Positions 12,401 through 25,700 of a DNA stretch of 64,000 bases are shown piece after piece. Origin of the DNA: Delphinus delphis (taxonomy: Eukaryota; Chordata; Mammalia; Artiodactyla; Delphinidae). Position numbers and translations under genes: made by a program. The stretch is from the NCBI RefSeq assembly GCF_949987515.2, contig NC_082683.1:125698582-125762581 (forward strand). The letters are read 5' to 3'. The notes beneath the pieces are model-generated. The model was not told where the DNA came from. It did not search any database and saw only the letters and a program-made list of their open reading frames with translations. Every line of letters starts with the position of its first letter. The first letter of the stretch is position 1.

Positions 12401-15400
12401 TTAAGGAAAACTATTAAAATCAGGTATGGAAAACCAGATGAGAAAAATGATCTAAAATTGTCCTTGGAGAGATGATTCTCCTGGCCAGAAGAAGAAATTG
12501 GAGGTGGGGGGGGGGGTGGCATCAATGTTACTGATACTAAAAACAAAACAAAACAAAGGCAGAATAATTGGTGCAGAAATATAAGAATTCAGTAGAAAGA
12601 GAAATATGTATAGGCCAATTGCTTGCTCAGTGCTGCTTTTTTTTTTGTGGTACGCAGGCCTCTCACTGTTGTGGCCTCTCCCGTTGCGCGGGCTCAGCGG
12701 CCATGGCTCACGGGCCCAGCCGCTCCGCGGCATGTGGGATCCTCCCGGACCGGGGCACGAACCCGCGTGCCCTGCATCGGCAGGCTGACTCCCAACCACT
12801 GCGCCACCAGGGAAGCCCATCAGTGCTGCTTTATTGGGAGGTGGTATTGTCTTCTGGCCAAAGGCCAGCATGAAATGTGAGGCGTGGATATTGCCACTGG
12901 CTGTCACTAACTTGCCACGTGGCAGAGAGATGGCAGTTGACCCCTCTCCACTTCAGTTCCTTGATCTGAAACACTGGACCGGTGACCACACCCCTAGTGC
13001 TCTCTCCTGGCGATGAAGCAATGGAAACCATTCAATCAACTCAACAAAGCTCTTTGAGACAAAGAGGCCACAATTACGAAAGATAATCCGTGCTTAAGAA
13101 TCGGTGTTATCTTTTATTCACAAATGTGAAAAAGTCCTGTCACTCCTTATACATTTTTAAATCCAGGCTGTGTTTCCTAGACCCCAGTAGAAAACCCACT
13201 TCATGACAAGAAGTGGAGCTTTCACAATAATAATGATATCATGTGTACCTGTCATATACTAAGAGTGTATATAAGTGTTTGTTATTTTTGTTGAGGAAAT
13301 TTCCAGAAGAAGAGCTGTCCCGGCAAGTGTATCCTGTTTTACCGTCACAGGTCGGTCGGGGTGCTGTCCATCTTCCAGAAGCTGTGCATTCAACATGGCT
13401 GGACCCCTCCAGCTTAAAGCCCTCGTTACAGGAGAAATGGCAGATGGAGCCAGCAGTGAATTCTCCGTGAGAGTCAGGACAATCCAGGCTTCCCCGCTCT
13501 GGGGCAGACAGTTCTGGACACTTGATGGCTGGAGAAGCAAATCAAGAATGTCACAATCTCCAAATTGATTTGGAAGCCCTGTTTTGCACCAAATTTATTC
13601 ATTTTCAACAAATATTAACTACTTATTGAGCTCCCACTGTGTCAGGTGTTTTGCTAGGTAGCAGGCGTTTCACAATGAGCACAGGAGGTCATGAAGTACA
13701 AAGGGCAGGGGGAGGGACGGTGGGCTTGCAGAGAGGAGTATAGGAAGAAGTCAAGGATTTAGGCAGTCATCCTCAAGAATTCACAATTTCCTCCTCTTCT
13801 CTCTACACCTGCTGCTTTAGAGACCTCAGAGCCTCCCCCCAGCTCTCACTGTCCTATCTGTATAAATGCAGTCCAAGTTTTCACTTCTGTCCTTCCTCCT
13901 GCCTGAGGCTACTTCCGGTTAGATATCCTGCTGTCTCCACAGATTCAACACGTCTAAACCTGCAATGATCATCTTGGGTCCTAAACTACTGTTTCTTCCA
14001 TTTGGATCCCCAGGCTTTTTTTTTTTTTTTTTTTTAAACCACAGTTTCATGGCACAGGAAAGCTCAAAACCTCCTGGTGAAGCTAGATTAGTTCCTGGGA
14101 AGTCCCTGAACTGACCTCATGTGTTCTTGCCTCTGGTTCTTGGCTCGCACTGCCCTAAATTTCTTTCAATTTTTACTGAATAAAATCCCACCCATCCTCT
14201 AGGATCCAAATGAACACAGCCTCTCTTAAGCCTCTGCTGATCACTGCATCCTGAAGTCTTCTCCTCTAAACGCATCAGTTTTTTCTTTGAACTCATATGC
14301 TGTCATATCACATGTCATCTCTTCCCTCTTCTCCTGGATAGAAAGCCCCTAAAACCCAAGAACCATAAATCTTTGTGTCTCCCACAATTCACACTGCAGC
14401 ATCTCAAGAGGTGGTGCTCAACCACCATATGCCAAGTGGATGTGGAATTTTTAATTTACTATTTCCCCAAAAAACTGTTTTGATAAGTTATTGCAGTTAC
14501 CTATTTCTCTTAGGATCATGTCTTTCTCCCCACGAAGGTCTCTGACATAAGACTGTTATTTATCAACAAATATTGGATTATTGGCAAACTGAGGGACTAT
14601 TCTTTCTTTAAATCCAAGACTATCTGAAAGCAATGCCTTGGTCAGATAAGGCTCATTTTGCTTAGCTATTTTGCTTTTAAAAAAAAAAATCTCTTGAAGT
14701 CCTATGTAATGCCTCATGGAAAAGTGAAGTATTGGCTTTTATGTATTGGCCCACGTGCTTTTTGGTGGCAGGCTATTCACTGAAGGATTGTGGATCCTTA
14801 CTGTGTGAACCCATTCAGACAGCCAAAGTAACATACTGAATTTCAGTTTAGAACTCTCAAATTTTTGAGTAATTAATAAATCCATACCTCTCAGATCAAT
14901 TCCACTTATCAAACATTTATTAAACATATCTCTTGGTGTAAGTCATAGACATTAAATCATTTATGAACATTTTCACTAAAATAACTTTTTCAATATCTCC
15001 AAGAATTTCATATTTAAACCCAAGAAAATACATAATGTCAATTGCATGAGAGCAGGGACCTTGTCAGCTCTTTTCAACACTGTATCCCAGGCAACAGCGC
15101 CTGGCTTAAAGTAGGGGGTCCGAAAATATTTGTCAAATGAACGAATAAGTTAGCACAATTTAATTTGGACTCATGCTAACAAGTATTTTTACATGGTGTG
15201 AAAAGAAACAAGAGGAGTTACTATTTTAAAAAATGGATTTAAGTATACAAAGTATACAAAGAGAATTATACAAAGAGTATAATATAGTATACAAAGAGAA
15301 AAAAGAGAATTACTACAAAAAAAAGAGAATTACTACAGCATTAAATCTACTTGGAGGACATTGCTTTGGTCTCAATCTTTTTCTGACAAGGTTATAGATA

Positions 15401-18400
15401 TAGCCTTTTGTAGCTAGGAAAGTCTCTCATCCTTCTTCTGTAAACATGAACCTTGTTGAATCTAAGGACTAACTTGTGTAAGGAAGCATGTTTTCCTGTC
15501 TGAGGGGCAGCTTTGGTGAGGTTCATGGAAGCCTAGCCCAGAACGGGCAAGTGGTGGGCACTCAGCAAACATGGGCTGAATTAAATTTGTGGAGCTGTCA
15601 AGGAAGTTGTTGGAGTGAAGGGGCCTAGTGCGGATGTAGAGGAAGAGATTTTTACTAAGGAATGACCTCTGTGGGTAACTTTAAAAAGTAGTCATACTCT
15701 TGAGCCTCCTCTAAAATTTTACCAAAACCTGAGTCATTACAAGAAGAATAGAAAATGGATAAGGGTTGCTTTTATCACCATACTTAATGCTCTGTATTTG
15801 TGGACTTAAAGGCCGTGCTGCCTACTGGAAAGGTCTTCGTTGATATTTTTCTGTAATCCATGAAGTAGCTGTACATGATTGCCTGTGACTTCATGAACTA
15901 TTGGGATCATCAGCACTCTATTATTATCTTATGACATATTTAGTTAATTCTCTGTTTCTTTGTATTATCTCTTTTTACTTGAGTTGGATACAGTTTTGTC
16001 AAGAATTTTTTGGAAAGAAGATGTATCATAAATAATAAATTTAATTGAGTTGGCTGTTCTAAACTCAAATTTTAAAAATAAAGGCTAGGAATCTTCATGG
16101 AGTCAGAGAAATGTTGGGGGAGTGGAGAAATAAAACAGGCCAGAGCTTAGAGGGTACCAGTTTGCTATATTTTAGAACTTGGATGAGCAAGGATGTGGCA
16201 GAAGGGCAGAGCTAAGATTGGGATTTGAAACCAGGACCCATCCCTCCCCGTCAAGGTGAGGTTGGTCATTAGCAGTTGGATCCAGCAGCCAAACATGGTC
16301 TCCAGAGGGCCAATGACAAAGTGATTGGGAAAACAGTAATCTGTGTCAGGATAGTGGCTCAACAGGTGGTGACATGGGGGACACAGAAACCGGATATAAG
16401 CAATTCAGCACTTCTTAGGTTCAGGGAAAGGAATTCAGGTCCTTGCGAGGGGCGGGCAAAGGCTAGGAGGAGACTGGAAAATACAGGCAGAGCTCAGGTC
16501 TTAGAGAGACCAGGAAACTGGCGTTCTAACTAAAAGGGAAATATCTGTGGACCTACTCAAAAAATGGAACCTCACATTGTGCTGTGCAGCAGGAGACTCA
16601 GCATTGCACCTGCCACACCACCCCTCCTTATTTGGTGGCCCTCAAGCCCCTATGATATAGCCCAGGACTCTGAAAAAGACCATGTGAAAAATCAAGGTTC
16701 AGTGCTGAAGGGTTAACAATTCATGGACTCAGGCATATGGGCAAAGAAGAGGAACTATGTGCCTAAATCTAGAGAATACATTTAGAGAATGAGGTAGAAA
16801 CACAGGTACCAAAGCCAGAGCTAATGATCAGGGGCACACAGGGTTGACAGTTCCAAAGCCCATAGTTGACGAAAGCTGCTGCCCTTGGTCAAGTTTGGTT
16901 CTAGACACTGGGCAGGGCTAGGCCTGAAGGGTGGTGGGCAAATGCCACCTCGTGTGGAGAAAAGGAGGTGGAAAGGAGTGAGGGGAAGTGGGGGCTTCAG
17001 AGATTACAGATTTAACAACCATGTTGATTGCATATATGATTTAAACTTTAGTGAGATGTTTCTTAGGGATTTTTTATTCTTTAGCTTTAAAACAGAATGT
17101 GGAAAAACAGAGCTTATGATAGATGCCCATGGAATAAACAAACGAGTGATTGAGAAATAAGTGACGAAGCCCTAATGATATCAGCCATGAATGTTCTAGA
17201 TTCCTCCGGTGGCTTGTAGTATATCTTTTTAACAGCGGGTGATAGCATTTTATGTCCTTTAGTCTACAGAATTCGTGTCCAGGGAAGAGACCTCAGAGTT
17301 GTTGTTTTTTTACATCGTTATTGGAGTATAATCGCTTTAAAATGTTGTGTTAGTTTCTGCTGTGTAGCAAAGTGAATAAGCGGTATGTGTACATATATCC
17401 CTATACCCTCTCCCTCTTGCGTCTCCCTCCCACCCTCCCTATCCCACCCCTCTAGGTGGTCACAAAGCACCGAGCTGATCTCCCTGTGTTATGCGGCTGC
17501 TTCCCACTAGCTATCTATTTTACATTTGGTAGTGTATATATGTCCATGCCACTCTCTCACCTCATCACAGCTTCCCCTCCCCGCTGTGTCCACAAGTCCA
17601 TTCTGTATGTCTGCGGCTTTATTCCTGTCCTGTCCCTAGGTTCATTAGAACCATTTTTTTTTAAGATTCCATTTATATGTGTTAGCATACGGAGACCTCA
17701 GAGTTGATCTTGTCCACTCCTCTCCTTTTGGAATTGAGAAAATCAAGGGTGTGATGTGATTTACATGGTCCATGACTCCATGGAAGAGCAATACAGGTCT
17801 TCTTTGGATATTAATCTAGTGCTCATTCCACGAGAAGGAATAAGTATTTAGCTCTTTTCACGAATAGATTTCTATCGACATATTTTCTCATTTGATCCCT
17901 CTCATTCTCTCATTTGATCACTCATTTCGGCAACTAGACAAAAGCAGTGGAAAAGAGTAAATTTACAAGTGACTGACCTGGGATTTAGAAACCTGCCACT
18001 ATGTGGCAGTGTAGTGTAGTGTTGTGGTAAGAGCTCTGGCCCTGTAATCAGGCTAGACCTGGACTTGAATCCTAGCTCCTTACTTCCTATCTATTAGATC
18101 TCTGCCAGCTATTTAGCTTCCATTTCCTCATCTTTAAAACGGGGAGAGTGACAACCATGTTAAGGATAGTTGTGTGGACTGAATGCAAAAATGCATATGA
18201 AATAGCTGGTACTTATTTACACAAGCAATAAAAATGAGCTATTACTGCTGGTATAGTACACAGAACAATGGCAACTTTTGAAAGTAAACGTGAGCTATAA
18301 ATTAATCAATTCATAAACTTCTATTTTAGAGTATACTATATACTAGGTAGGTGTCAGTCAGATGTTTCGGGGGAATCAAAGACCCTTGCCTTTGAGGATC

Positions 18401-19723
18401 TACTAATTCCTTGTCAATAGGGCTTGAGCTTGAATAAATTTAACCAGTAAATGATAAGCTTCGATTCAACAGATACTTGTCACACACCTACTTTTTTTTC
18501 TGTCTAGTTGCTGCAGGAAATACAAAGGTGAATGCGGCACAGTTGCTGCCCTCAAGGAGCTCCTAATCCATATAGAAGTTGAGCGAGGAGAAACATACAC
18601 CAATAGTTAAACTGTGAGATCCTTGAGGGGTTGGGATGAAATCACATCCACCCCTGAGTAAGCTCAGTGTCTGGGGCTTAGTAGTGCTCAGCGAAGGTGG
18701 ATGTGGGAATGAATGAGTAAGAGCGTAGTAGAAAAATTCTTTATGATGAAGTAAAAGTCCCAGTCACATAGCTGAACTTCATCACTTACTAATAGTGTGA
18801 ATTTCGACAAGTTACATAATCTCTGAGCCTCTATTTTCTCATCTGTAAAATAGAGACAATACTGCCTGTCCTCATTATTTTAGAATTGTAATAAACATCA
18901 AATATCACAGTGACACTAAAACACGTTATAAAACTATGAAATGTTTAAAGTTATTATTATAAGACTATTCAGAGAAGACTTTCCTGGTGGCGCAGTGGTT
19001 AAGAATCCACGTGCCAATGTAGGGGACATGGGTTCAAGCCCTGGTCAGGGAAGATCCCACATGCCGCAGAGCAACTAAGCCTGTGCGCCACAACTACTGC
19101 CTGAGCTCTAGAGCCCGCGAGCCACAACTACTGATCCTGCGAGCCACAACTACTGAAGCCCGTGCACCTAGAGCCCACGCTCTGCAACAAGAGAAGCCAC
19201 CGCAGTGAGAAGCCCGCGCACCGCGACGAAGAGTAACCCCCATTCGCCATGACTAAAGAATGCCCGTGCGCAGCGATAAAAACCCAATGCAGCAAATAAA
19301 GTTATATTAAAAAAAAGAATATTCAGAGAGAGAGAGAAAAGCTTTTGGTCTAGATCGTTATGCTTTGTGGAGAAACCTTCCTTTAGCTTAGGAACAGGTT
19401 TACATGAATTGCTGATGATCCTTCATTCTACACGGTTACTTGAGAAGCTGTAAGAGAGGATAGACCCGTGGTCCTACCGTCACACGTTGGTGGGGAATCT
19501 GTCCAGCGTCCAGATGGAGTACAGTCCAATCTTTCCGGTCCAGATAAAGAAAATCCCTCATCACAGGTGAACTGGCATGTGGTCTTATAACTGGAATCTC
19601 CAAGAGGCTGGACACAGGTCTTTGTTCCATTCTGAGGGTTTGGGAGAGGTGTGCAGGTAACGGCTGCCGTGGGCATGGCCGAGGAGGAGAGAGGAGGTTG
19701 TTTTAGAACACAGCAACTTAAAT

Positions 19724-19771
<48 letters not shown>

Positions 19772-22700
19772 GTCCTTAACATACCGGGGCAGCATGGGGT
19801 TAGAAATGATTGTTTGAATTTCATGGTGCTTTGTCACCCGGTAGAAGTCTTGTACGTGTGAAATAGCAGCAGTTGACAGTGGACTGGTATCCTGAAATGC
19901 TCACCGCCAAAGAGCTTTAGAGGTGATTTAAAAGGGAGTTGGTTCTTTGTTGGGAAAGATAGTGACGCAGCTCATGTTAGTTGCCCCTGGACAGGAGAAG
20001 GACTGGCTGCTTCCTTGATACCTTCTTCAGAGATAGACCTAATCACCTTGCCATAAAACAATGACAAGTGATTGGAAATAGGGAAATGGAGTAAAATACT
20101 TTATCCTCTTCCAGAAGTTCCTTCCCCCAACCAAGTGGTGGAAAGAATCTGGGTCCAAAGCCTGCCTCTGTTACTTACTAGCAATGTATCTCTGGACAAT
20201 AAGCTTTCTGAATCTCAGTTGCTTCATCTATGAAATGGGAGAAAAAACAATCCTTGCCTTGCAGGGATCCTCAGTTATACAAAATAATAAGTTAACTAAA
20301 TCATAGGCAAAAATTAAATTAAAAACTATTTTAACAGTCATGACACAAAGTAGGCACATAATGTAACTGGCCATCTGCAGATGCTCTTCCCACCAGTCTC
20401 ATCCTACAATGACCAGCCCCAGATGACACTACTTGTTCACCTATAAAAAACAGTAAATAAGATCTCATGGTGCTTTGCCACAGCTTATCCATGTGGAGTT
20501 TGTGGTGCTAGAGGACTTGATTTGGTTGGAGATCATGCTCTGTGACTATTGGCAAGTCACTTAACCTCTCTGAACCTCAATATGTTCACCTTTAACATGT
20601 GGAGAATAGCATTAAATAGCTCCCAGGATTTTTACAAGGCTAAAAAGTGAAAACACTCTGTATGCAAATGTTAATGGCTGCCAAGATGTCCCTCAGCCAA
20701 TTAGTGAAATAAAACTCAGATTAAACATATTGGCATTAAAAAATGAAGGCTAAAGGCTAAGAGAACGCATGGTGTCGGGTGTTTCTTCTTCACTGTTTGG
20801 CCTGATTGGGTGGTGTATGGTTTTAGACCACAGACAGTGGTGGTGTGGATGAACCTAGGGCCATTTCCACTGATTTGAACTGCTTGAGGTCTTGAGAGCA
20901 TTTTCTATTTCTCTTTCTCTCTCTTCCCTTCCTCCCTTCTCCTTTCCAGCTACATTTCACCCCCAACCTCCCAATCTCATCCCTTGGTCGAAAGACCTAG
21001 TTCTTTTCTGCCACTTGAAAAGTCTTTCTGTATTCAGTGTGGGAGTGGTGGGTAAGGGAGAGCAGGCAAGTCAAGCAGCCTATAAACTGTAAGGACAAAT
21101 TGGGAGGGTGTTGGTACCATGAGTCCGTTTGCAGCTCTTTTGTGGCCTTGCCTTCTGATAGCTCGGGTGGGGATACAGGGGCAAGGGGGACCTTGCAAAG
21201 GGAAATTGAGAACACCCTCTCAAGAGCATTACAACAGCTTTTGAGTGCAAGCCTCGTGGTACCTTCCTGCACAGACCGCATTTGGGTATTTCACTTGATG
21301 CTTGCCCGGCAACAAGAGGAGAAAGTTCAGTCAGAGTAAACAAAGAACTAAAAGCGGAAGGGAAGTGGAAGGTCACAGGAAGCCATGGTGAGCGTGAGCC
21401 TCCTTCCTGTGAAACACCCACAGATGGGCCAGTGTGGGGCAATGAACTGCAATCTGTGCCCTGAACAGCCCAGGGTTGTGCGGAAGGGTGCTAAGCATTG
21501 TAACACCCTCCTCAGGGACTCCAAGTTCTTCCCCAAAGCTGTGTGGACTTTGTAGTATATTCAGCCTTCAGTGCAGCCCAGGTAACAGCTGAAGAGCCAA
21601 GGCCACAAGCCTCACCTTGGTCCCTGCAGACCCAGCTCAGAAGGTGTGCTCATCCCTAGCCCCTGTGGCTTGCCATGCTCTCTTGTGCCTGGGGCTAAAG
21701 GACATGCAGTTCTATTGAGTTGGTCAGCCCCTTCGTTCGTTCGTTCGTTCGTTCACTCACTGTTGACCTAACTTAACAGTAGTGTGTACGTGTGTGTGCA
21801 TGTGTGTGTTTGTGTGTGACCTGAATAGCAAGTGGTTTCCTTTTTATTAAAAACATGTTTCTGCCTGCTTTCACTCCTGCTGGAAGTGGGTATGAAGTGA
21901 AAAGCAAAGGCAAACAATGCAGAATTGGCTGGTATTTTACCTACCTAATTTTCTTATTAAAATTGTATATATATGCATCATAAAAATACTAATCACATGG
22001 AAGAAAAAGTGGGAAAATATTGGAAGAATTCATACAAGAAGGGAGAAACATAACCAGTGCCTGTTTTAGGGTTGGGTATTTGGGGGAGGTATTTAATAGG
22101 ATTTTTTTGTTTCTCTATTTCCTTATTTTTCTGTAGCTTTTATAAATAAAAATGTTATTTTTTAAAAAGCAGTATTTGCCATAAATATAAGTAAATAATT
22201 GGATACACGGAGTAGAAAAAGGAATGGGGAGTATAAAAAGCGTACATCTGTCCTTCAGTTCCTAAACGCAGATGATTAAAACCAGTTCTACTCCACACAA
22301 TAACTGCCTTTACTTTATATCAAGTGTAATGCAGACAAATATGCTTATGCTGAATATATATATATACTTTGCTTCCTCTGAGAGTCCTGTTGACCTTTTG
22401 CATGTACAGATTAGTTTCTTCCTCTTTTCATCAGTCTTCACTTTATCCTAAGTGGATTTCTCCAGTCTTAACACAGATCTTGGAGGATGTTTGCAGCCAG
22501 GCACCTGTAAATTCTGCCCCTCCCATTCCACTATTAAACCCGGGAGCTACCCCCCATTCCACCACTGTACTCCGTGGTTCCTAGGAGCAAAGAGCCAGGT
22601 CAGTCTTGGGACAGCCATCCTGAGGCTAGCTCTTCCCTCTGGCCTTCTTTCCAGATACTATCTTCAGCCAAGGGAGAACAGTCCACCTGGTTCATGATAG

Positions 22701-25700
22701 GAGCCTTCATGTCCTGGGAAAGGCCCCAGGACAGAGCTGGCACCAGGCCACCATCACACACCCCTGCCACCTTCCTGTTGCCAGACATCCTGTCGCTTGT
22801 GGTACCTGCCTAGCCCCTGAAGGCATTTGCATTTTGGATCCCTGGGTTACGTGATGACAGTGTTTATTCATTTTCCAGTCCATGTCAAGTTTCTGTCCCC
22901 TAGACAGTTACCACCTTTAAAATACAGCTTTTTAAAATAAGCCTACAGTTTATTTCCAAGACACTGGAAAGAATTCATTTTACCTTGGCATTCTGGAAAA
23001 GGAGCATTCCAGTTCCCCGTATCCAAGCATTGCAGCACACTTGCTCCCACCAGGAGAAAGCCCTCATCACAGGTGAAGCTGCAGGTCGACTGGTACCTAA
23101 AGGCACCAAAGGGATGGGAGCAGTTCACCTGGGCCTTGTTTGAGGCTGGAAGATACTGGCACTGCAACGCTAAGGAGTGAGGAAGTGAGAAAGTAAGGGA
23201 GTGAGGAAAGTAATAAACAAGTACTCATTGATTTCCACCCCTTAACTCTTTCTAGTGCCAACAAGAGGGATTTCTGAATTGGGCATGTTTAACCTGGAGG
23301 ACGAGAAAAGTGTCATATAATCCCAATGCCACATGAAGGACTTCAGGAGGAAATGTTGAGCCATCGTTAAGCATTTGGCAATATGTATTCATAGTTTTAA
23401 AAGTATCGTACTTTTGGACCCAAGAATCTATGCTAAGTATGTAACAAGATGCATATCAAAAATCAGTTCAGAGAATTTTTATCATGATATTATTTGTGAG
23501 AGCAAAATATCAAAAATGAACATAAATGCCACTAATTAGAGGCCGAAAATTAACTATCGTGGATCCATGAAAGGAATATGATATATTTCACCTTGGAAAG
23601 ATATGGGAGGTGTCTCAATGCACAATGTCAAGTGAAAAAGCAGGATAAAAATTATATACACGCCATGATCTCAATCATATAATGCAGATGGCCATAAATG
23701 GAGAGAACACATGTATTCTATATATATTAAGTCTTTTCTCATTTTTAAAAGGGGAGCAATAGTTTTAACTACCTCATGGAGTTCGACTAAAATGCTCAAT
23801 AAATATTATCTAGTATTATTATTACTAATAGCAGTAGTAGCAGCAGCAGTAGTAGCAGTAGTAGCAGTAGTCTTAAAATCATTATAGCTATGCATCAGAT
23901 GAAGACCTTGAATGTCAGAGTGGAAAACGCTAGGAAGGCCTACTAGGGGAGTTATTGAAACCACATATCTAGATGCTTAAGAGAACAGTCAATTCTCTCT
24001 TTTGGGTGATTAGACATTTACCTGACTGGAGACAAGAATGTCTCCAGTGACCCCTAAAGACCCTCTCCTTTTAAGCATGTCAAAGGGCTCTCTGTGTCTT
24101 TGTCTCTCAGACAGTACCTTCCCAGTACATCCCATTCCCCTCGCTAAGCGTCACCATCACGTTGTATGATGATCTATTCCTCTACTGCCTCACTTTTTTT
24201 TTCAATTTTTTAACTGTAGTAAAATACACATAGCATAAAACTTATCTTTTACCACTTAACCATTTCTAAGTGTACATTCCAGGGGGATTAAGTACATTTT
24301 TGTGCAACTATCACCACCATCCATCTTCAGAACATTTAACAGCAACTACCTATTCCTCCTCTAGGCCCCAGCAACAGCCATTCCACTTTCTGTCTCAGTG
24401 ATTCTGACTACTCCAAGTACCTCCTATATGTGGAATCATTCAGTACTTGTCTTTGTGTGATTGGCTTACTACACTCAGCATAATGTCCTTGAGGTTCATC
24501 CACGTTGTAGCATATGTCAGAATTTCCTTCCTTTTTAAGGCTGAATAATATTCCATTGTATGTATGTATATACCACGTTTTTCTTATCCATTCATCTCTG
24601 ATGGACACTTGGGTTGCTTCCACATTTTAACTGTTATGAATAATGCTGCTATGAACATGGGTGTATACATCTCTCTTCAAGACACTACTTTCAAACCACT
24701 GCCTCATTTTAAAATCAGGTATACTTAGACCCAGGGTTCACATAAATTGCTTGGGATCTCACATGAAATGCCAATATTTTCATTCCTGGGACATAAATTC
24801 TGTGTGGGGTACCTCTTGTAAAAAAAAAAAAAATCTTCGTGATTTCCCTATATCTCAGTTCTTCAAGAGCAAAATATTGAGAACATGAACTATTTAAAGG
24901 AGATCACTTTGTAAAATCAGATCAGAGACATATGATTTACAAGGTAATGTTATGATCATTATTTTACCTACATTTGTAAAGCTCATAGCAGTTTTTTAAA
25001 TAAATGTATTATTTTATTTTATTTATTTTTGGCTGCGTTGGGTCTTCGTTGCTGTGCACAGCCTTTCTTTAGCTGCAACGAGCGGGGGCTACTCTTCGTT
25101 GTGGAGCATGGGCTCTAGGCGCCCAGGCTTCAGTAGTTGTGGTGTGCGGGCTCAGTAGTTGTGGCTTGTGGGCTCTAGAGCGCAGGCTCAGTAGTTGTGG
25201 CTCACAGATTTAGTTACTCTGTGGCATGTGGGATCTTCCCGGACTAGAAATGGAACCTGTGTCCCCTGCATTGGCAGATGGACTCTTAACCACTGTGCCA
25301 CAAGGGAAGTCCCTCGTAGCATTTTTTAGCTTGCATTTACACACACTAATCCACAACCACTAGTGAGGCGGGTAAGGGAGATAATAGTACTCTTATTTTG
25401 CAGGTGACACTGAGTTTTAGAGAGACCAAAAGCTTGTTGCCAGGAAATGACAGAACTGGACTAAATGTCTTGTCATTACCCTTCCACTGTTCCATGCTGT
25501 TCCTCATGCATAATTCCTTCCTCCCAGCCCCCCCTCCTTCATGCCAACTCACGACATCCATGTCAGTCCATGCAGCCCTCGCCTTGCGTTTCAGGATACT
25601 GTGATGAACACATGCCTAAGACTGCCCTCACTCACCACTTCATCCCGAGTGGCCACACAAAGGGCCTGGCACATAACAGAGTCTTAGTGAATGTTTGAAT

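Larger units (their letters stand above)
13529..19477 (-). other. SELP: SELP intron 9
   Basis: This large intron of about 5.9 kb contains an L2-like fragment near 13590-13700, a T20 run at about 14018-14037, a cryptic tandem repeat of atacaaagagaa-like words at 15240-15345, a target-duplicated L1 tail (17302-17692), MIR copies near 18.0-18.2 and 18.77-18.96 kb, and a long-form CHR SINE (18977-19316). Nothing coding was recognised in 14.0-17.2 kb. Confidence 0.75.
19770..22983 (-). other. SELP: SELP intron 8, main part
   Basis: Contains MIR-like copies near 20.14-20.35 and 20.51-20.68 kb, a (GTTC)5 run (21732-21754) followed by a mixed GT tract (21781-21820), and otherwise unrecognised single-copy sequence. 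Open frames at 20.9-21.5 and 22.4-22.8 kb lack family resemblance and splice support. Confidence 0.7.

Noticed and set aside
12104..12907. Several 60-151 codon frames on both strands near 12.1-12.9 kb
   Set aside because: They are translations through two young CHR SINEs (for example the [21 protein letters not shown] words that recur at every SINE).
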